A stretch of DNA of 64,000 nucleotides from Brachionus manjavacas (taxonomy: Eukaryota > Rotifera > Eurotatoria > Ploima > Brachionidae), in contig JAHQIY010000005.1 of NCBI GenBank assembly GCA_019054805.1, positions 6,183,501 through 6,247,500 of the forward strand, in the 5' to 3' direction. The notes under the pieces are model-generated. The model saw nothing but the letters and a program-made list of their open reading frames with translations. It was not told the DNA's origin and did no database searches. The number at the start of each line of letters is the position of its first letter. Within the stretch, counting starts at the first letter, position 1. This document shows, piece after piece, positions 10,542-21,118 of this stretch. Both the position numbers and the translations under genes were made by a program.

Positions 10542-11187
10542 ATGATGTTCACAAATTTATATGAAGCAAACAACAAGAACCGTGTTCAGCCTTGCAAAGA
10601 AAGTATAAGGGATGAAACGAGATATTTGTTTTATGATGTAAAATTAGCTGCTGATGATTCAGATCATACGCAGCCGATGCTAATTACAAGACATAATGTT
10701 GCGGCTGGAACTGTTTTGGTAACAAGAAAAATTGAATTAAAATAGAAAAATAATTAAATTTCGATTTTAAGATGTATAAGAATTCAAAACTTTTATTTTG
10801 TGATCATATTTTCAATGGTTATGGATACAGTTTACAAGATTTTCTTAAACAATTAAATAAATCGAAAGATGATGCAAAAAATGAAAAATATTTGCCTTAC
10901 AATTTTCATTTTAAGTAAAAATAAATTTTATTTTGAGAAAAAAAAAGAAATTCTCTTTTTAAAGTCAAACACATGGAAGACAAGGGAAGCGAACAGCTTG
11001 GGGTGGGCAAATAGATGGGAATGAAGAAACTATTCTGCAAAAAAGAAACTTAATTGAAAATACTGGACCGGGTAATAGAATTCAGAGTAGCAGGGTTGTT
11101 CCGAGAATATTTGTAAATCATATAGAAAGAAGAGAAAAAACATCAATAAATTTGCCAAAAATTAATAAGACAATCGTAAAAGTTTAA
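10542..11187 (+). CDS. Unrecognised three-exon gene, 180 residues
   Basis: Three exons join in phase: 10542-10718 (from ATGATG; upstream in-frame TAA), 10772-10914 and 10965-11187 (TAA 11185-11187). The introns are 53 and 50 bp with GTAACA...TTTTAAG and GTAAAA...TTTAAAG borders. The product is hydrophilic: an ESIRDETRYLFYDVKL block, MLITRHNVAAGTVL at the end of exon 1, a KLLFCDHIFNGYGYSLQDF segment, and a basic glycine-rich third exon (THGRQGKRTAWGGQIDGNEE). There is no signal peptide or membrane segment and the family is not recognised. Consistent phases and short introns make it a likely real gene. It ends 186 bp before a terminal-repeat element. Confidence 0.6.
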
Positions 11188-11373
11188 AAAGATCATTATC
11201 ATTTAACAAATAAAAACAATAATAAACACTCAATTTTCAATTTTTTAAGTTATTAATTCTTATATTTGGTTTTCAAATCTTTTACAAACTAAAATAATAA
11301 TATTTTGTTAAATAGTTAAATATAGTTAAATTAAATTAAATATGTGTATAGTTAAATTTTTTGAATTTTTTTT

Positions 11374-12627
11374 AAGGTGCCCCAAGTCATAAACACTAGT
11401 TTTGGATTTAAAATTTTTAGCTTTTCCAAAAATTTGAAATCTAATGTAATTTTGTGCGTAGAACTCGAATCTGAAATCATTTTTTTCATATGTCATCTTA
11501 TTTTTGCTGAATTGCATGAAATAAAAATACAAATTTAGTGCATAAGTTTGAACTGATTTTTTCGAAAAATTAAACTGACTTGGAAACTTAATTTTTTTTC
11601 TTCAGATAGTAGAGGAAATGTACTTTCTAATCTTGTTTATTTTTTTTTCACCCATTCAATAAAAATCCTTAACAATTTAAACGCAAAGTTTTGAAAAAAT
11701 TCGATGATTTAGCATTTTTGGCGTTTTATTTCTCCCGTAAAATTATTTCAAAATAGATAATTTTTTTTTATTTAAGAGAACTAAGTCTCCTCTATAGAAA
11801 TAGATGGGGGTTTGTTGATATCTTGTCTTAAAAGCATTCTATTTAGATTTAAAATCAGTAAAATATTAAAAAAAATGATCAAGATTTCAACAAATTCTTA
11901 GACTTAATTTTAGAGGCCATAAATGAATATAAAAATATAGATTTGAATATTAAGCTATGGAATAGATTCTGGAGAGCTTTGGAAATGTATCAAAGTGGTG
12001 CAAGCTATCAAAATGTCTTAGAAAAGCTATTTGGAGCAAAATCGAGTAGTAAAGTTATTTCTCATAAAAAAAGCAAAGATTTTAATACATTAATATATTC
12101 AGAACAATAAATTTCCTATATGAATCTATCTAAAAACTTTATATTTATTACATAGGTATCTTTAAATGCTTGTATTTTACTAATTAGACAATAATATCCA
12201 AAAAGCCCACCTATTCCTATTTCTTAATAAATTAGCTTCAATTTAAGCCCAAAATCATCCTACTTGAAAAAAGTCTTATATACGAAATAAAATTTAAAGG
12301 CATATTTAAAAAAAAAAAACATTTTTTTCTAAAAATCGCCAAAAAAAAGGGAAAATAAACTAATGGATGATAAAAAAACGACTAATCCGAGTAAATTTAG
12401 GGTAAATTTTCATTAAAAAAAAAAAAAAAAGTAGATTTCTATATGCTTCACATTTTATGAAACAAAACGTTTTTTTGAACCCCCCCCTGAAACTCGGGTA
12501 TAAGATATAAGAACCCAACTTTTTAACTAATAAAATCGAATTCTGCGTCATAATTAACCTAAAAAAAGTTTTTGAGGTGAATTTTTGATAATCCTAGCTA
12601 ACTAGTGTTTATGACTTGGGGCACCTT
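11374..12627. mobile_element. 1254-bp DNA element with 28-bp perfect terminal inverted repeats
   Basis: 11374-11401 and 12600-12627 are perfect inverted copies (arm begins AAGGTGCCCCAAGTCATAAA). If the ends are set at GGTGCC, the flanks read TTAA on the left (11372-11375) and TTAC on the right (12626-12629), suggesting a TTAA target site with one change, as for piggyBac-type elements. Those usually begin CC(C/T), however, so the superfamily is open. The inside holds one open frame (11862-12110) and otherwise AT-rich DNA. Confidence 0.7.
11862..12110 (+). CDS. ORF inside the terminal-repeat element
   Basis: Open for 82 codons between in-frame TAA codons at 11859 and 12108, with balanced codon composition. 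It encodes DFNKFLDLILEAINEYKNID, then KLWNRFWRALEMYQSGAS and a basic tail. The first in-frame ATG is internal (11985), so it is either a last exon or a truncated cargo/transposase piece. No DDE signature is visible and the family is not recognised. Confidence 0.35.
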   Translation, partial: NIKKNDQDFNKFLDLILEAINEYKNIDLNIKLWNRFWRALEMYQSGASYQNVLEKLFGAKSSSKVISHKKSKDFNTLIYSEQ

Positions 12628-12654
12628 ACAAAATCTCTAAATTTTGAATTAATG

Positions 12655-12740
12655 TTTTTGAATATTGAATGCTCGAATGTTGCAAACTTCAACATTGATC
12701 TCTTGATCACAAAGCTATTTATCAGTCTTGTATAAAAAAT
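12655..12740 (+). repeat. Repeat related to the 3' part of R1
   Basis: GAATGCTCGAATGTTGCAAA...CTCTTGATCAC...AGTCTTGTATAAAAA matches 39965-40050 (GAATGCTTGAATCTGGCAAA...CTCTTGATTTC...AGTCTTGTGTAAAAA) over about 85 bp with perhaps three quarters identity by eye. The 39.9-kb copy continues from an R1 head, so this is probably an R1 tail. Confidence 0.45.
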
Positions 12741-13049
12741 CCAATTGTTTTTTCACCATTTGCTGGTTCAATCAGGCTCCTAATATTCCCGAAATGAGTC
12801 ATTTTTCTTCAATTTCAATCTTAAATTATCAGGTGAATAATAAAAAAAAAGAATTATGGAAGCAAAGGACAGCTCTTTTTCCAGTATTCAATGCTGAAAT
12901 GCATAAAAACCATAGTTTTCTATTTCGAATCAATTTTAAAAACCCTTATTTCACTCCTACAACGATTTTTAAATTTAGGAATATTTTTTTTTTTATTCGA
13001 GAAGATCACACAATATGTTTTTGACCAATTAATAATTCAATGGTGACCG

Positions 13050-13450
13050 AAAAAATTTTCAAAGCACTATGTAAGTCCTTAGCAAAATGACTAATCATGG
13101 TGTCATCAGCGTTCAATTTTATAAATGTACTAAGTAAATAAGGAAAATCATTAATAAAAATCAGAAAAGAGGAACTGACACTTAGCCTTGTGGAACCCCT
13201 AACTAAAGCGCAGTAGGTTTAGCAAATTTTTGTAATCTATTGCTAAAATAGTTTGAAAGCAAACCAAAATAATTATTTTCGAACCTAAAATGAAATAATT
13301 TTAAAAGAATAATATAAGAATTAAACACGTCAAAAGCTTTTCTAAAGTCAATAAAAAGTGATAAGGTTAGAAGCTTCTTTTCTTTTGCTTTTTTTAATTT
13401 ACGAACATATACATGAAATGCCGTCTCAGAAGAATGGCCAAAAATACTTT
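13050..13450 (-). pseudogene. LINE reverse transcriptase relic
   Basis: On the minus strand the pieces read GHSSETAFHVYVRKLKKAK, SLFIDFRKAFDVF, then SSFLIFINDFPYLLSTF and ADDTMIS. These correspond to the RT blocks around the first catalytic Asp (DFRKAFD), the GSxxGPLLFLIFINDL block and the (F/Y)ADD box. In-frame stops and a lost first residue of the ADD box show decay. It is more diverged from the 43-kb LINE than the other scraps. Confidence 0.65.
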
Positions 13451-13499
13451 TTTAATAGCAAAAAAAAATACAAGAAAAAATTTTATTTTATTTTAATTG

Positions 13500-14113
13500 T
13501 TATATCATATAAAGCTGGTTGACTATCATTTGTTTCCCTATTTGCTGTACCGGTGGTTGCTTGTTCTGATGTTGTTGGTCTATTAAACAATTCCGGATTT
13601 AAAGGACCAGCTGAGTTTCTTTCAAGTGCAGATGAAGCTTTTTTACGTCTTCACCTTTTTGCGTTTTGTTCAATACCCAAATCTAAAGCTCTTAATGTTC
13701 TTGATCTTGAATGTAAACTGTTACTTAAAGACTTGTACGATGAATTACGTTTTGAGCAATGTGAACATTTGCCGTTTTTCTTTTCTTTTTTTGCCCAAGT
13801 TGTTTGCTCGATTTGACCTGATGAAAGCTCGTTGCTACACTCATCAAGATTTTCGTATGTCTTATACGAATCAAATGGTTTTGATTCACTTCTTAACAAA
13901 AGACGTTATTAAAATATTGGATTGCTTATAATGTTCTCAAATTTGCTCAAGCTGCTTTTTGTTTAGTTAAAGGGCTATTAAGTAATTTTAAAATATTTTT
14001 TTTCAATTTTTTTCTTCCCATCCTTTAACATGCAAATTTGATTAATACGATATTGGTTAAAACGATGTCCATTTTTTCCGCCCAAACACATCGTATTATC
14101 CAGACTCGACTGT
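13500..14113 (-). mobile_element. Possible pogo/Tigger-like relic: one terminal repeat plus ORF debris
   Basis: The minus strand from 14113 begins CAGTCGAGTCTGGATAATAC, resembling pogo/Tigger terminal repeats (CAGTxGAGTCTCGxTxATxC), followed by TA on the plus strand. Downstream on the minus strand, 13899-13500 carries a Ser/Asn/Lys-rich frame (WAKKEKKNGKCSHCSKR...) with a stop near 13660. No catalytic motif and no opposite terminus were found, so only one end is supported. Confidence 0.35.
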
Positions 14114-14119
14114 AGCTTG

Positions 14120-15370
14120 GGATTTGAAAAAAATAAATTTTTCAAGCATTCTTGCAATTAGAGATAGAACCGATTTAGCCCCGTAGTTAATTTCCTTTCA
14201 AATTAGTTGTTCTGGAAAGCTGTTAGATTCAGCATCTCCTCTATTTTAAATTGATGATTTATAAAGATTTCAAGATTTTTTTAAAATTCTTTCATGATTT
14301 GTTTTCAAAATTTCCTTTCATCTGAGTACCGCTTGGTTTATTAAATTCTCTTATAGCTTCCCTGTATTCAACAAAATAAAAAGGATCTTAAAATTAAAAC
14401 AGTTTTATAAAAAAAGTCCCTTTAGGTAAATTAAGGTTCGTAGCAAAATCAAAACCAAGGACAGATCTTTTTCTTTTATTCTTTTAATGGGCAACATGTA
14501 TCAATACAAAAGATTAAAATCGTTAATAATTTATCATTCTAGGATATTTTTTAAGTAAGGTAAAATAAATTTTTGTTCACAGACTCTCCAACCTTATTAG
14601 TGTAATTTTTAGAGATCAATCGAAAATTTTTCAAACTATTTTCTTTTTTTCAAGTTAAAATAAAAAAGTAGACAAAAAAAAATTTTCGATCACTATAAGG
14701 ACATCCTTTAATAGAAGAAATGGACTGAAAGTTTCTTGACAAATAATTTAATCAATACGACTTAATTTCACATTTTTATCTTTAAATTTTTTTTTATTCC
14801 TATTCTTGTTGGCTGTTTGTAATGATTGTAGAGAATCAGTTTTTTTTAATTCATCAAAACTTTGAAAACACGGTTTAAAATGTTCATATTAAAATTATCA
14901 ATTAGCTAAAACAATTAACTCTTACAAGAAAATCAGGTGCTTCTTAGAAAAAGGACTTTACCAAAAAAAATTATAATTTCAATGAAGATTATGATTTAAA
15001 TTAATTCGATTTCATAGCAAGATTATTATTTAATGAATGCATATTTTTATTGAAATTTATATGGTATTTTTTAAGAAAAAATTACTTTTTTTGTTGAAAT
15101 ACAACTAAAACTTCAATTCCTATCATTCACTTAAATTTCATTTAAATTTCTTTAATATTATTCTTTTATTAATTATCTTTTAAAAATCAAAATAAAAAGT
15201 TAAAACTTATTTTCAAATATGTAAATCTTAAAAATTGATTTAGTTATTCTGAGGCAATTACATAATAGAGAAAATGTGATTAAATAAAAAAAGGAAGGTA
15301 AAATCAATCAAACAAGCAAAAAATATCATGATTTTTAGTAATTAAAAAAAATCCACAAAATAATTTAGAT
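14120..15370. other. AT-rich stretch with no confident gene
   Basis: No convincing ORF. The fragment EYREAIREFNKPSGTQMKGN on the minus strand near 14370-14310 looks briefly coding but cannot be extended. Confidence 0.35.
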
Positions 15371-15376
15371 AAAAGG

Positions 15377-18300
15377 TCAAGGAGATGAAAAATAAAATTT
15401 TGAACAATTGACTGCGTGATTCTTATAACTGTAAAAATTTTTAATAACGTTCGATAAAATATTAAAATAAAAATCATCAGCAAAATTAAAATTTGAAAAA
15501 TTAATTCTAGTAATATTAGATTCAAAATAGTACGGTGAAAATGAATTTTCTTTGAAAACACTAGTATATTTATCGTTCATTAAATAAGTTATATTAGTAG
15601 ATTCTGAGAAAATTTTTTCAAAAGAGGTAAATGTTAATCCGCTATAATTGTATGCTGTTATATCAGAATTTATGGAATCGGGTGTTGTAAATGATTGATC
15701 GCTCTGTCCACTTGTTACAATATCGCTTACTGAAAAAGAAATATTGCTCGATCTTGAAATGGTAGAATCGTGTGTTGACAATGTTTGGTCGCTTGGTTCG
15801 CTTGAAACATTATTACCTAATGTCTGAGTAAAATAACTCGATATAGAAGTGTAGGGATCGAGTGTTGACAATGTTTGGTCACTAGGTTCGCTTGAAACAT
15901 TATTGCTAACAGTCTTAGTAATATTAATTGGTATAGAAGAGGTGGAATCATGTATTGACAATGTTTGGTCACTTGGTTCGCTTGAAACATTATTGCTTAC
16001 TGTCTGATTAATATTTTTATCTTTAGAAGTGGTGGATTCAAGTGTTGCTAATGTTTGGTCAATCGGTTCGCTTGAAACATTATTACCTAATGTCTGAGTA
16101 ATATTACTTGGTAAAGAAGTGTTGGGATCGAGTGTTGACAATGTTTGGTCATTTGGTTCGTTTGTTACATTATTGCTAACACTCTTAGTAATATTAGTTA
16201 GTATAGAAGAGGTGGAATCATGTATTGACAATGTTTGGTCACTTGGTTCGCTTGAAACATTATTGCTTACTGTCTGATTAATATTTTTATCTTTAGAAGT
16301 GGTAGAATCGTGTGTTGACAATGTTTGGTCGCTTGGTTCGCTTGAAACATTATTACCTAATGTCTGAGTAAAATAACTCGATATAGAAATGTAGGGATCG
16401 AGTGTTGACAATGTTTGGTCACTAGGTTCGCTTGAAACATTATTGCTAACAGTCTTAGTAATATTAATTGGTATAGAAGAGGTGGAATCATGTATTGACA
16501 ATGTTTGGTCACTTGGTTCGCTTGAAACATTATTGCTTACTGTCTGATTAATATTTTTATCTTTAGAAGTGGTGGATTCAAGTGTTGCTAATGTTTGGTC
16601 AATCGGTTCGCTTGAAACATTATTACCTAATGTCTGAGTAATATTACTTGGTAAAGAAGTGTTGGGATCGAGTGTTGACAATGTTTGGTCATTTGGTTCG
16701 TTTGTTACATTATTGCTAACACTCTTAGTAATATTAGTTAGTATAGAAGAGGTGGAATCATGTATTGACAATGTTTGGTCACTTGGTTCGCTTGAAACAT
16801 TATTGCTTACTGTCTGATTAATATTTTTATCTTTAGAAGTGTAGGGATCGAGTGTTGACAATGTTTGGTCACTAGGTTCGCTTGAAACATTATTGCTAAC
16901 AGTCTTAGTAATATTAGTTGGTATAGAAGAGGTGGAATCATGTATTGACAATGTTTGGTCACTTGGTTCGCTTGAAACATTATTACCTAATGTCTGAGTA
17001 ATATTACTTGGTAAAGAAGTGTTGGGATCGAGTGTTGACAATGTTTGGTCATTTGGTTCGTTTGTTACATTATTACCTAATGTCTGAGTAATATTACTTG
17101 GTAAAGAAGTGTTGGGATCGAGTGTTGACAATGTTTGGTCATTTGGTTCGTTTGTTACATTATTGCTAACAGACTTACTAATATTAGTTGGTATAGAAGA
17201 GGTGGAATCATGTATTGACAATGTTTGGTCACTTGGTTCGCTTGAAACATTATTACCTAATGTCTGAGTAATATTACTTGGTATAAAAGAGGTGGAATCA
17301 TGTATTGACAATGTTTGGTCACTTGGTTCGCTTGATACATTATTACCTATTGTCTGAGTAATATTACTTTTTAAAGAAGTGTAGGTATCATCTGTTGACA
17401 ATATTCGGTCGCTTATTGCGTTTGTTACAATATTACTTACTGTTTGAGTAATAATACCTGATTCAGAAGTGGTTGTATCATTTGTCGACAATGTTTGGTC
17501 GTTCGGTTCACTTGAAACATTATTACCTAATGTCCGAGTAAGATTACTTGGTAAAGAAGTGTTGGGATCGAGTGTTGACAATGTTTGGTCACTAGGTTCG
17601 CTTGAAACATTATTGCTAACTGTCTCAAAAATATTATTATCTATAGAAGAGGTTGGATCATGTGTTGTTAATGTTTGGTCAATCGGTTCGCTTGAAACAT
17701 TATTACCTAATGTCTGAGTAATATAACTTGAAATAGAAGTGTAGAAATCATGTGTTGACAATGTATGGTCATTTGGTTCGCTTGAAACATTATTACCTTT
17801 TGTCTGTGTAATATTACTTGGTAAAGAAGTGTTTGGATCGAGTGTTGACAATGTTTGGTCATTTGGTTCGTTTGTTACATTATTGCTAACTGTCTTAGTA
17901 ATATTAGTTAGTATAGAAGAGGTGGAATCATGTATTGACAATGTTTGGTCCCTCGGTTCACTTGAAACATTATTACCTAATGTCTGAGTAATATTACTTG
18001 GTAAAGAAGTGTTGGGATCGAGTGTTGACAATGTTTGGTCATTTGGTTCGTTTGTTACATTATTACCTAATGTCTGAGTAATATTACTTGGTAAAGAAGT
18101 GTTGGGATCGAGTGTTGACAATGTTTGGTCATTTGGTTCGTTTGTTACATTATTGCTAACAGACTTACTAATATTAGTTGGTATAGAAGAGGTGGAATCA
18201 TGTATTGACAATGTTTGGTCACTTGGTTCGCTTGAAACATTATTACCTAATGTCTGAGTAATATTACTTGGTATAAAAGAGGTGGAATCATGTATTGACA

Positions 18301-19873
18301 ATGTTTGGTCACTTGGTTCGCTTGATACATTATTACCTATTGTCTGAGTAATATTACTTTTTAAAGAAGTGTAGGTATCATCTGTTGACAATATTCGGTC
18401 GCTTATTGCGTTTGTTACAATATTACTTACTGTTTGAGTAATAATACCTGATTCAGAAGTGGTTGTATCATTTGTCGACAATGTTTGGTCGTTCGGTTCA
18501 CTTGAAACATTATTACCTAATGTCCGAGTAAGATTACTTGGTAAAGAAGTGTTGGGATCGAGTGTTGACAATGTTTGGTCACTAGGTTCGCTTGAAACAT
18601 TATTGCTAACTGTCTCAAAAATATTATTATCTATAGAAGAGGTTGGATCATGTGTTGTTAATGTTTGGTCAATCGGTTCGCTTGAAACATTATTACCTAA
18701 TGTCTGAGTAATATAACTTGAAATAGAAGTGTAGAAATCATGTGTTGACAATGTATGGTCATTTGGTTCGCTTGAAACATTATTACCTTTTGTCTGTGTA
18801 ATATTACTTGGTAAAGAAGTGTTTGGATCGAGTGTTGACAATGTTTGGTCATTTGGTTCGTTTGTTACATTATTGCTAACTGTCTTAGTAATATTAGTTA
18901 GTATAGAAGAGGTGGAATCATGTATTGACAATGTTTGGTCCCTCGGTTCACTTGAAACATTATTACCTAATGTCTGAGTAATATTACTTGGTAAAGAAGT
19001 GTTGGGATCGAGTGTTGACAATGTTTGGTCATTTGGTTCGTTTGTTACATTATTACCTAATGTCTGATTAATATTTTTATCTTTAGAAGTGGTGGATTCA
19101 AGTGTTGCTAATGTTTGGTCGTTCGGTTCACTTGAAACATTATTACCAAATGTCTGAGTAATATTACTTGGTAAAGAAGTGTTGGGATCGAGTGTTGACA
19201 ATGTTTGGTCACTTAGTTCGCTTGATACATTATTACCTATTGTCTGAGTAATATTACTTTTTAAAGAAGTGTAGGTATCATCTGTTGACAATATTCGGTC
19301 GCTTATTTCGTTTGTTACAATATTACTTACTGTTTGAGTAATAATACCTGATTCAGAAGTGGTTGTATCATTTGTCGACAATGTTTGGTCGTTCGGTTCA
19401 CTTGAAACATTATTACCTAATGTCTGAGTAATATAACTTGATATAGAATTGTAGGGATCGAGTGTTGACAATGTGTCGTCACTTGTTTCGCTTGAAACAT
19501 TAATGCTAACTGTCTCAATAATATTATCATCTATAGAAGAGGTACGATCATGTGTTGACAATGTTTGGTCGCTTGGTTCGCTTGAAACATTATTGCTTAC
19601 TGTCTTAGTAATATTACTTGGTAAAGAAGTTGTTGAATCGAGTGTTTTCAATGATTGGTCGCTTGTTTCGCTTGATTTATCATTATGCTGAGTCAGGGTA
19701 GTCCTTATTTCGTTTGTTATCAAGCTTGTTTTTTTCGAAATTAATGTCGTTTCAATGATATATACCCTTTTTCTAACCTCGGTTTTCATAATTTTTTTAC
19801 AGTTTATTTTTTTTATTTGATTTAATACTAATATTACGATAATAATAATTATTTTTTTGTTTTCTAAATTCAT
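15377..19873 (-). CDS. Secreted Ser/Thr/Asn-rich protein of 45 tandem 30-residue repeats
   Basis: Single uninterrupted frame of 1498 codons. The N terminus has a short charged head followed by a run of Ile/Val (KKIIIIIVILVLNQ), a signal peptide or anchor ending near Cys25. Residues from about 70 to 1395 are tandem 30-residue units of the form SSEPSDQTLSTLDPNTSLPS + NITQTLGNNV. Each unit carries NIT and NVS/NVT sequons, so up to about 90 N-glycosylation sites are predicted along with dense Ser/Thr. The DNA period is exactly 90 bp with no indel between 15691 and 19660. The C-terminal about 100 residues are non-repetitive and aromatic (FNFADDFYFNILSNV). It is mucin-like in design, a candidate for cuticle, egg-shell or secreted matrix; function is inferred only from composition. 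No intron is needed. Could be longer at the 3' end if spliced. Confidence 0.8.
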   Translation of the reverse strand: MNLENKKIIIIIVILVLNQIKKINCKKIMKTEVRKRVYIIETTLISKKTSLITNEIRTTLTQHNDKSSETSDQSLKTLDSTTSLPSNITKTVSNNVSSEPSDQTLSTHDRTSSIDDNIIETVSINVSSETSDDTLSTLDPYNSISSYITQTLGNNVSSEPNDQTLSTNDTTTSESGIITQTVSNIVTNEISDRILSTDDTYTSLKSNITQTIGNNVSSELSDQTLSTLDPNTSLPSNITQTFGNNVSSEPNDQTLATLESTTSKDKNINQTLGNNVTNEPNDQTLSTLDPNTSLPSNITQTLGNNVSSEPRDQTLSIHDSTSSILTNITKTVSNNVTNEPNDQTLSTLDPNTSLPSNITQTKGNNVSSEPNDHTLSTHDFYTSISSYITQTLGNNVSSEPIDQTLTTHDPTSSIDNNIFETVSNNVSSEPSDQTLSTLDPNTSLPSNLTRTLGNNVSSEPNDQTLSTNDTTTSESGIITQTVSNIVTNAISDRILSTDDTYTSLKSNITQTIGNNVSSEPSDQTLSIHDSTSFIPSNITQTLGNNVSSEPSDQTLSIHDSTSSIPTNISKSVSNNVTNEPNDQTLSTLDPNTSLPSNITQTLGNNVTNEPNDQTLSTLDPNTSLPSNITQTLGNNVSSEPRDQTLSIHDSTSSILTNITKTVSNNVTNEPNDQTLSTLDPNTSLPSNITQTKGNNVSSEPNDHTLSTHDFYTSISSYITQTLGNNVSSEPIDQTLTTHDPTSSIDNNIFETVSNNVSSEPSDQTLSTLDPNTSLPSNLTRTLGNNVSSEPNDQTLSTNDTTTSESGIITQTVSNIVTNAISDRILSTDDTYTSLKSNITQTIGNNVSSEPSDQTLSIHDSTSFIPSNITQTLGNNVSSEPSDQTLSIHDSTSSIPTNISKSVSNNVTNEPNDQTLSTLDPNTSLPSNITQTLGNNVTNEPNDQTLSTLDPNTSLPSNITQTLGNNVSSEPSDQTLSIHDSTSSIPTNITKTVSNNVSSEPSDQTLSTLDPYTSKDKNINQTVSNNVSSEPSDQTLSIHDSTSSILTNITKSVSNNVTNEPNDQTLSTLDPNTSLPSNITQTLGNNVSSEPIDQTLATLESTTSKDKNINQTVSNNVSSEPSDQTLSIHDSTSSIPINITKTVSNNVSSEPSDQTLSTLDPYISISSYFTQTLGNNVSSEPSDQTLSTHDSTTSKDKNINQTVSNNVSSEPSDQTLSIHDSTSSILTNITKSVSNNVTNEPNDQTLSTLDPNTSLPSNITQTLGNNVSSEPIDQTLATLESTTSKDKNINQTVSNNVSSEPSDQTLSIHDSTSSIPINITKTVSNNVSSEPSDQTLSTLDPYTSISSYFTQTLGNNVSSEPSDQTLSTHDSTISRSSNISFSVSDIVTSGQSDQSFTTPDSINSDITAYNYSGLTFTSFEKIFSESTNITYLMNDKYTSVFKENSFSPYYFESNITRINFSNFNFADDFYFNILSNVIKNFYSYKNHAVNCSKFYFSSP
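15691..19660. repeat. 90-bp coding minisatellite with 990-bp and 540-bp higher-order duplications
   Basis: The anchor ATGTTTGGTC (or variant) recurs every 90 bp from 15691 to 19651: 45 anchors. Blocks of 11 units are duplicated in tandem (about 16970-18076 matches 17959-19066, shift 990 bp) and blocks of 6 units too (about 15760-16300 matches 16300-16840, shift 540 bp). The lines compared look identical or nearly so, indicating recent unequal exchange or replication slippage of whole blocks. Confidence 0.85.
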
Positions 19874-19879
19874 GTTTTT

Positions 19880-21110
19880 TGATATGCATTTAAATTTCTC
19901 ATTAATTCAATTTGTTTTTATTTTATTTATATTATAATTATTTCTTTTCCGTTTCAATAATTTCTATATTTTTCCATTCTTTTTTGATCATTTAATTAAT
20001 TTTTTGCTTTATATGTTTTAGCCAGAAAAATAATTTATTTTCATTTAATTTTTTAAAATCATCTTTTCTTTTTAGATCGTTAAATTTCTCTTTTTCTTAA
20101 TGTTTCTATGGTTTGAAACATTAAGAATATCATCATTTAAAAAAAAATATTTTTTTCTAATTAATTTTAACTTGATCTTTTTTCGATCTTGTTTTTGCTT
20201 AGTTTTATTGTTCAGGAGATATTTTATTGTTTTGATCGTTTTTTTCGTTTATTTTTTTTTAATTAAAAATAATGGAAATTAATTTTAACAACATGATTCT
20301 AATTAAAATTTTTTCATTTTGTTAGACCATTTAAACAAATCGACTTTTCAATATTCTCTAAGTCAATTTTTAGCTTTAACATGTGAATTTCTTAATTAAT
20401 TAAAGTTTCTCATCAAATAAAAGAATTTTCACTGAATAAATATTTAAATATTAACTTAATAATCAATGAAAAGAATTATTTTTATTTAGGGTTATTTCAA
20501 TTTAACTCTTAATAATTCAAAAATTGTAAATTTAATCTCACATTTTAATCGCTAAAAACACTTAATAGAAAAATAAAATTGTAATGTAAAGTAAAATTTG
20601 GATTTAATATTTTAAAAGTTGTTGATAATGCAATTTCAATTTCAAAATTTGGATAAACGATATTTTGATTTTGAAATTCTACAATGCAATTTTTTTCAAA
20701 TTTTTTATTTTTTTTAATTATTTGTTCAAATTAAAATATATCTAAATTTAGAAATATTCAATTGGTATTCATCCTTACACATGAATCTTCAAAAATTTAA
20801 TTTGATATTTTTTACAATTAACTTATAAATATGCCATTAGAAATTGTTTTAGAATGGTTTTAATTTCTTAAAGTTCTAGACTAAAAATTTGCTTGCAATA
20901 ATAATGAAATATACAAGCACAATTCAATCAAATAGATGTAAATCTGAAATTTAAAATAATTTTAACAAATAATTGAACATTCGATTTTTTATTTGTAACA
21001 TTTTAAATAGATTATCCTTAAATTAACAAACGGAATCTGAATTTTTTTTTTTAAATAAATTTCGAACATTAACAATAACATCTTAAAACCCAATTTAAAC
21101 AAAAATTCTG
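19880..21110. other. Intergenic AT-rich stretch upstream of the repeat protein gene
   Basis: No gene recognised. It lies 5' of the minus-strand gene starting at 19873 and 3' of the minus-strand gene ending at 21119, so it should hold the promoter of the former. No clear core element stands out in such AT-rich sequence. Confidence 0.4.
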
Positions 21111-21118
21111 AATAAATT

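Noticed and set aside
11859-11880. Splice acceptor AAATCAG for the ORF inside the terminal-repeat element
   Set aside because: Using it would place an in-frame TAA at the start of the exon in the coding register.
17469-18707. Two identical plus-strand 82-codon frames
   Set aside because: They are antisense shadows of the 90-bp repeats of the minus-strand secreted protein; their identity reflects the 990-bp duplication.
15691-19660. CRISPR-like regular array
   Set aside because: The 90-bp period is fully coding, has no repeat/spacer alternation and lies in a eukaryotic genome.
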